Source: JBDLRH01 sp039800165
GTDB lineage: Bacteria > Pseudomonadota > Gammaproteobacteria > Burkholderiales > Burkholderiaceae_C
Assembly (NCBI GenBank): GCA_039800165.1
Contig: JBDLRH010000003.1
Location: 1 to 8,988 of the forward strand
Length of the DNA stretch: 8,988 bases
Direction: 5' to 3'
Notes under the pieces: generated by a model
What the model was told of the DNA's origin: nothing
The model's input: only the letters and a program-made list of their open reading frames with translations
Database searches by the model: none
Shown: piece after piece, positions 5,383-8,988 of the stretch
Layout of the letters: every line of letters starts with the position of its first letter
Numbering within the stretch: position 1 is the stretch's first letter
Position numbers and translations under genes: made by a program

Positions 5383-6261
5383 AGCCACCGATGAACCGTC
5401 GCTGGAAGCCCAGCCCCACAGGGGATGGACATCCAAGTTTGCACAAATCCGCACTTGCCAGCCGTCGGGCGCGGGCGCCAGGGCGCCGGGGCCTGCAGCG
5501 TGCGTGGGTGCGGGTGCAAAGCACGCACTGCCTGAACCGGTCATGCGGCCGTGAAGCCCCTGCATCTCGAGCCAGCGCAGCACTTGCGCCACCTCGGGGC
5601 ACAGCCTCTGTGCCACCGGCTGCAGGTCGTTGCGGCCGAAGCCACCAAGCGCCCCCCACGGGTTTGCAGCAAAGCCCGAGATTGTAGCAGCTTCGGTGTT
5701 GCGCTCCAGCGCCGGGTCACTGAAGATGCGCGCCGTCTCCAGGCCCGCCGGCGGCTTGACCACCACGAACCGGCCGGCCGGCAGCGTCAGGGGGGTCAGC
5801 CGCTCGCCCACCCCCTCGGCCCAGGCGTTGCGCCCGAACAGGAAAAACGGCACGTCGGCGCCCAGCGGCAGCGCCAGGGCGGCCAGCCGCTCGCGCGGCC
5901 AGTTCAGTCCCCACAGGCGGTTGAGCGCCAGCAGGCACGAGGCGGCGTCCGACGAGCCCCCGCCCATGCCGGCCTGCGCCGGCACCCGCTTTTCGATGCC
6001 GATGTGCGCCCCCAGCGTGGTGCCGCTGGCCTGCTGCAGGGCGCGCGCGGCCCGCAGCACCAGGTCGTCGGCGGGCAGGGGGGTGACAAGGTCTTCGCGC
6101 GACAGGTGGCCGCCGTCGCGGCGCTCGAAGTGCAGCGTGTCGCACCAGTCGATCAGCATGAAGGCCGACTGCAGCAGGTGGTAGCCGTCGGGCCTGCGCC
6201 CGGTGATGTGCAGGAACAGGTTGAGCTTGGCCGGTGCCGGCACGTCGTACAGCGCCCTCAT
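5377..6261 (-). CDS. ispE: 4-diphosphocytidyl-2-C-methyl-D-erythritol kinase
   Basis: IspE phosphorylates the 2-hydroxyl of CDP-methylerythritol with ATP, the fourth step of the MEP (non-mevalonate) isoprenoid pathway, in the cytoplasm. The 294-residue protein is a GHMP kinase. The N-terminal 'PAPAKLNLFLHITGRRPDGYH' region carries Lys12 and Asn14. The ATP-binding glycine loop 'PAQAGMGGGSSDAAS' is at 94-108 and catalytic Asp136 is in 'LPLGADVPFFLFG'. The C-terminal GHMP motif 'GRMTGSGSACF' is at 238-248. The length is slightly above the E. coli protein (about 283). The ATG at 6261 gives the standard N terminus; no clear SD precedes it, but TATCAT lies 6 nt upstream. lolB ends 58 bp upstream and tRNA-Gln starts 20 bp downstream. 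The DNA around 5680-5700 is locally AT-richer but stays in frame. Confidence 0.96.
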   Translation of the reverse strand: MRALYDVPAPAKLNLFLHITGRRPDGYHLLQSAFMLIDWCDTLHFERRDGGHLSREDLVTPLPADDLVLRAARALQQASGTTLGAHIGIEKRVPAQAGMGGGSSDAASCLLALNRLWGLNWPRERLAALALPLGADVPFFLFGRNAWAEGVGERLTPLTLPAGRFVVVKPPAGLETARIFSDPALERNTEAATISGFAANPWGALGGFGRNDLQPVAQRLCPEVAQVLRWLEMQGLHGRMTGSGSACFAPAPTHAAGPGALAPAPDGWQVRICANLDVHPLWGWASSDGSSVAG

Positions 6262-6267
6262 GCGGGG

Positions 6268-6273
6268 ATGATA
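6268..6273 (-). promoter_or_regulatory. Possible -10 element close to ispE
   Basis: On the minus strand TATCAT (five of six matches to TATAAT) lies 6 nt before the ispE ATG in the 58-bp lolB-ispE gap. If used, transcription would begin at about the start codon. No convincing -35 is seen, so this is weak. Confidence 0.2.
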
Positions 6274-6319
6274 CGCAGCGCTGCGGCGCGCTCCGCGATG
6301 GATGGCGCGGCGGTGCCGC

Positions 6320-6931
6320 TCAGCGGTCGAGGATCAGCCGCAGCTCGGCCTCAGGGCGCGTGCGGCGCGCGGCCAGCCGCCCTTCGGCGCGGCGCGACTC
6401 GTCGAGCTGCCAGCCGGATGAAGCGGTGGCCGACGCGGCGCCGGCACCCGGGCCGCGCAGCCAGTCGAACAGCTCGGCCAGCGGCAGCAGGCCATCGGCA
6501 GCGGTGCCTGCAGGGTCCAGTGCGCTCAGGCCCAGCGCCTGTGCCAGCGACTGGGTCAGCGATCGGGTCAGGGCCTCCAGCGACGGGTGGCGCTCTTCGC
6601 CGCGGTCGCTGCGCAGCACCGCCTGGCCGGGCTGCCACTGCAGCTGCGCCAGCGTGCTGCCCAGGGGCGAGCGCAACGCCAGCTCGCCGGCGTGGGCGCT
6701 GCCGCGCAACTCGAAGCCGGCGCTGAAGGACTGCGGCTCGCTGCCGTCAGGCACCACACGCAGCGCCAGACGCCCGCTCCAGACGTCGCGGGGGCCCTCG
6801 GCGCCGCCGGCGGCGGGGTCGGCGGGGCGGCGGGTGGCGCAGCCGCCGAGCGCGGCAAGGGCGGCAAGGGCGCCAAGCAGGCCACCGGCCAGCGCACGCA
6901 GCGCTGCACGCCGCGGCGGTGGGTGCTGCAT
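6320..6931 (-). CDS. lolB: Outer-membrane lipoprotein LolB
   Basis: LolB receives lipoproteins from the periplasmic carrier LolA and inserts them into the outer membrane. The 203-residue precursor has a signal peptide with an Arg-rich n-region, a hydrophobic stretch at 13-28 and a clear lipobox LGGC with Cys31 as lipidation site. The mature part begins ATRRPADP. The conserved LolB segments follow: 'VWSGRLALRV' (50-59), 'QSFSAGFELRGSAHAGELAL' (67-86), 'RSPLGSTLAQLQWQPG' (87-102) and 'LPLAELFDWLRG' (149-160). The C-terminal part is Arg-rich and ends in a beta strand (AELRLIL). The ATG overlaps the stop of the TPR gene by one base (TGATG), which indicates translational coupling. I start there because longer in-frame starts lie inside the TPR gene and would spoil the signal peptide. 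Confidence 0.93.
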   Translation of the reverse strand: MQHPPPRRAALRALAGGLLGALAALAALGGCATRRPADPAAGGAEGPRDVWSGRLALRVVPDGSEPQSFSAGFELRGSAHAGELALRSPLGSTLAQLQWQPGQAVLRSDRGEERHPSLEALTRSLTQSLAQALGLSALDPAGTAADGLLPLAELFDWLRGPGAGAASATASSGWQLDESRRAEGRLAARRTRPEAELRLILDR

Positions 6932-8793
6932 CAGGGCCGCACGCCGAAGCGCTTGAGCGTGGCGCGCAGCGTCTCGTTTTCGGCGTTGAGCAGCTGGCCT
7001 TCCTGCCAGATGCGCCGTGCGCGTTCGCGCGAGCCCATCACCCACAACACCTCGCCCAGGTGCGCCGCAATCTCGGCGTCGGGCCGCGTCTTGTAGGCCT
7101 GCTCCAGCAGACGGGCCGCCTCGGGCAGGTTGCCCATGCGGTATTCCAACCAGCCCAGGCTGTCGGTGATGAAGGGGTCGCCGGGCACGAACTCCAGCGC
7201 CTTGACGATCAGCGCACGCGCTTCGGGCAGCCGCACATTGCGATCGGCCAGCGAATAGCCCAGCGCGTTGTAGGCATGGTGGAAGTCGGGCTTGATCGCG
7301 ATCAGCTTTCGCAGCACGTCTTCCATTTCGTCAAGGCGGCCGATCTTTTCGGCGGCCATCGCCAGCTCGTACATCAGGTCGGTGTCGCGTGGCTGCTGGT
7401 CCACCGCCTCGCGCAGCCGCAGGTGCGCCTGTGCCGCACGCCCGTGGTCGCGCAGCAGCTGCACCTCGGCCAGCAGCCGCGCGCGGCTTTCGGCCTCGCT
7501 GCGCTGGGGCAGCCGTGCAATCAGCGCCAGCGCGTCGTCCAGCCGGCCCTGCCGCGCCAGGATGGACGCGCGGCGCACCTGCGCGCTCAGCAGGTCCTGC
7601 GGGTTGTCGATGCGGTCGAGCCACGCGTTGGCTGCGGCAAAGTCGCGCCGCTGCTCGGCAATCTGCGCCAGCATCACAAAGGCCTGCGCGCGGCTGCGAG
7701 AGCGCTCTTCGGCCGGCGCCGTGTTGCCCCGCGCCGGGCCGTCGGAGAGCTCCAGAAAGCGCTTGAGCGATGCCTCGGCTTCGGCCGGGCGCGCCTGCTG
7801 CAACTGCAGGCTGCCCTGGATCAGCCAGGGCTCGGGCAGCTCGGGGCTGGCGGCCGTCACCACGCCGATCTGCGTGGCCGCATCGGCCGGGCGGTCCAGG
7901 TCGATCAGCGCACGGGCATAGGCCATGCGGATGTCGGTGCGGGCCTGTGCGCCGCGCGCGTCCAGGTGGCGCAGCACCAGCGGCTCGGCCTCGCGCTGGC
8001 GGGCTTCGAACAGCTCCAGGGCCAGCAGCACCGGCACCTCTGCATTGGGGTCGGCGTCGGTGGCGCGCTGCGCCGCCTGCAGGGCGCCTTCGGTGCTGCC
8101 CGCCGCCAGCCGGGTGCGGCCCACGGCCGTCCACGCCAGCGCCACATGGGCGGGCGTGGAGGCCACGCGGCCGGCGGCCGAAATCACCGGCGACAGGCCC
8201 TGCTCGACCACGCGTGCGGCCAGCGCCTTGTCGGCAGCGCGGCTGAACTGGCGCGGCAGCGAGACGATCAGCGCCTGGCGATCGTCGCCGCGCGAAAGCG
8301 TCAGCATCGAGCGCAGCACCTCCACCGAATCCTCCAGCCGGTTGAGCGCCACCATGATCTGCAGCAGGTAGCGGTGTGCCTCCAGCGATTCCGGGTGGGC
8401 CTGACGCCAGGCGCGCGCGCCTTGCAGGGCTGCTTCGCCCGAGCGGGCGCTCAGCGCAATCTCGACCGCGCGGCGGAACAGGGCCGGGTCGTTGGTCTTG
8501 CGTGCCGCATCCAGGATCAGCGAGTAGCCCGCGCCCGGCTCGTCGCTGCGGGCATTGAGCTCGCCCAGCAGCAACTGGTAGAACAGCCGCGCGTCCATTG
8601 CGCTGCGCGCGGGCGGTACCGCGCGCTGCAGGTCGGCGTCCACCTCGCTTGCGGCCGGTGCCTGTGCGTGGCGTTGCTTGCGTGCGCTGTCTGCGGGGCT
8701 GTCCACAGCGCTGGCAGCGGTGGCCACCGCCACGCACGACAGCAGTGCGGCAAGCCGCGTTGCGTGCACGAAGAGGCGCCAGTGAACATTCAT
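6931..8793 (-). CDS. Periplasmic tetratricopeptide-repeat protein, LbcA (PA4667)-like
   Basis: This 620-residue protein has an N-terminal signal peptide (h-region about 14-27, cleavage probably after ASA29) and then helical TPR-type repeats over most of its length. The clearest repeats are near the C terminus, with 'HHAYNALGYSLADRN' at 505-519, 'DPFITDSLGWLEYRMGN' at 539-555 and 'AEIAAHLGEVLWVMGS' at 573-588. This C-terminal block and the position next to lolB-ispE match the Pseudomonas PA4667 family. There the protein, LbcA, is an outer-membrane lipoprotein that assembles with the protease CtpA to degrade cell-wall hydrolases. Here LLSC at 17-20 is a poor lipobox, because Arg13 is too close, so secretion by signal peptidase I looks more likely. 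I start at the ATG at 8793, which gives the proper signal peptide. The gene heads the minus-strand block and overlaps lolB by one base. The function is inferred from family and context. Confidence 0.85.
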   Translation of the reverse strand: MNVHWRLFVHATRLAALLSCVAVATAASAVDSPADSARKQRHAQAPAASEVDADLQRAVPPARSAMDARLFYQLLLGELNARSDEPGAGYSLILDAARKTNDPALFRRAVEIALSARSGEAALQGARAWRQAHPESLEAHRYLLQIMVALNRLEDSVEVLRSMLTLSRGDDRQALIVSLPRQFSRAADKALAARVVEQGLSPVISAAGRVASTPAHVALAWTAVGRTRLAAGSTEGALQAAQRATDADPNAEVPVLLALELFEARQREAEPLVLRHLDARGAQARTDIRMAYARALIDLDRPADAATQIGVVTAASPELPEPWLIQGSLQLQQARPAEAEASLKRFLELSDGPARGNTAPAEERSRSRAQAFVMLAQIAEQRRDFAAANAWLDRIDNPQDLLSAQVRRASILARQGRLDDALALIARLPQRSEAESRARLLAEVQLLRDHGRAAQAHLRLREAVDQQPRDTDLMYELAMAAEKIGRLDEMEDVLRKLIAIKPDFHHAYNALGYSLADRNVRLPEARALIVKALEFVPGDPFITDSLGWLEYRMGNLPEAARLLEQAYKTRPDAEIAAHLGEVLWVMGSRERARRIWQEGQLLNAENETLRATLKRFGVRP

Positions 8794-8802
8794 CGACCCA
8801 TG

Positions 8803-8831
8803 ATAATCGGCGCGCCGCGCCGGCCTTGTAA
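8803..8831 (-). promoter_or_regulatory. Possible sigma-70 promoter of the TPR-lolB-ispE block
   Basis: On the minus strand TTACAA (8831-8826) and GATTAT (8808-8803) are spaced by exactly 17 nt. Matches to consensus are three of six and four of six. The -10 lies 9 nt before the ATG at 8793; TATCAT at 8805-8800 is an overlapping alternative. This is the only AT-rich part of the 93-bp divergent gap with mutM. The leader would be close to zero. Confidence 0.3.
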
Positions 8832-8886
8832 CCCTGGCGCAAAGGCCCACGGACGCCTCCACCGAATCCCCCACTGCAAGCAGCCC

Positions 8887-8988
8887 ATGCCTGAATTGCC
8901 GGAAGTCGAAGTCACGCGCCTGAGCTTTGCCGATCGCATTGCCGGCGCGCGCATCGATGCGGTGCGCCTGGGCAAGCCGCTGCGCTGG
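8887..8988 (+). CDS. mutM: Formamidopyrimidine-DNA glycosylase (N-terminal fragment, runs off window)
   Basis: The first 34 codons are present and begin MPELPEVEVTR, the diagnostic N terminus of Fpg/MutM. Pro2 becomes the catalytic N-terminal amine after Met removal and forms the Schiff base, and Glu3 is the acid that assists beta-elimination. MutM removes 8-oxoguanine and formamidopyrimidines from DNA in base excision repair. The next residues, 'SFADRIAGARIDAVRLGKPL', fit the family. The helix-two-turn-helix and zinc finger lie outside the window. The ATG at 8887 is fixed by the required PE start; the SD is weak. It diverges from the TPR gene across 93 bp. Nei and plant-type relatives share this start, but PELPEVE in a betaproteobacterium next to this block makes mutM the best call. 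Confidence 0.93.
   Translation, partial: MPELPEVEVTRLSFADRIAGARIDAVRLGKPLRW

Noticed and set aside
5551..6726. Long plus-strand open frame (391 codons) across ispE and lolB
   Set aside because: It is a shadow of ispE and lolB on the opposite strand, with Arg/Ala-rich low-complexity translation and no family resemblance.
7331..8842. 503-codon minus-strand frame overlapping the TPR gene
   Set aside because: It is the same strand in another frame. Its translation is Arg/Gly/Ala-rich low complexity, while the TPR frame has a signal peptide and recognisable repeats.
1..8988. Mobile element, prophage, CRISPR array or defence system
   Set aside because: No transposase, integrase, terminal inverted repeats, target-site duplications, spaced repeats or known defence genes are visible. 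Composition is uniform and the genes are core functions.

Overview
The window is very GC-rich and almost entirely coding. Its gene content and gene order point to a betaproteobacterium of the order Burkholderiales, probably near the family Comamonadaceae. That placement is inferred from protein similarity and synteny recalled from memory, not from a search. No prophage, insertion sequence, CRISPR array or obvious foreign island is visible, and no gene-free stretch reaches 300 bases.

Layout. Positions 1-1851 (minus strand) hold part of a dipeptide/oligopeptide-type ABC importer operon. It reads DppB-like permease, DppC-like permease, then the first 24 codons of a DppD-like ATPase, and each gene overlaps the next by an ATGA junction. 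A 44-bp divergent gap follows, then a YfhL-type 2[4Fe-4S] ferredoxin on the plus strand (1896-2183). The ferredoxin overlaps convergently by 53 bp with a minus-strand exported DUF4124-like protein.

Positions 2131-8793 form one minus-strand block. In transcription order it reads: periplasmic TPR protein (LbcA/PA4667-like), lolB, ispE, tRNA-Gln(TTG), prs, rplY (ctc), intrinsic terminator, pth, DUF4124-like gene. The core of this order, TPR-lolB-ispE-tRNA-prs-rplY-pth, is the one I recall from Pseudomonas, so it is an old conserved housekeeping block. On the other side of a 93-bp divergent gap, mutM (formamidopyrimidine-DNA glycosylase) starts on the plus strand and runs off the window.

How the genes fit together. 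LolB inserts lipoproteins into the outer membrane, and the TPR protein probably works in the periplasm. IspE makes isoprenoid precursors, and Prs makes PRPP for nucleotides, histidine and tryptophan. L25/CTC binds 5S rRNA, tRNA-Gln serves translation, and Pth recycles peptidyl-tRNA. The window is mostly ordinary core genome. I do not see a new biological system. The points worth a second look are regulatory: a structured prs-rplY gap, a terminator separating rplY from pth, a protein operon carrying a tRNA flanked by small hairpins, and several operon-head genes with a -10-like hexamer almost against the start codon. Others are architectural: overlapping convergent tails and an LbcA-like protein without a convincing lipobox.
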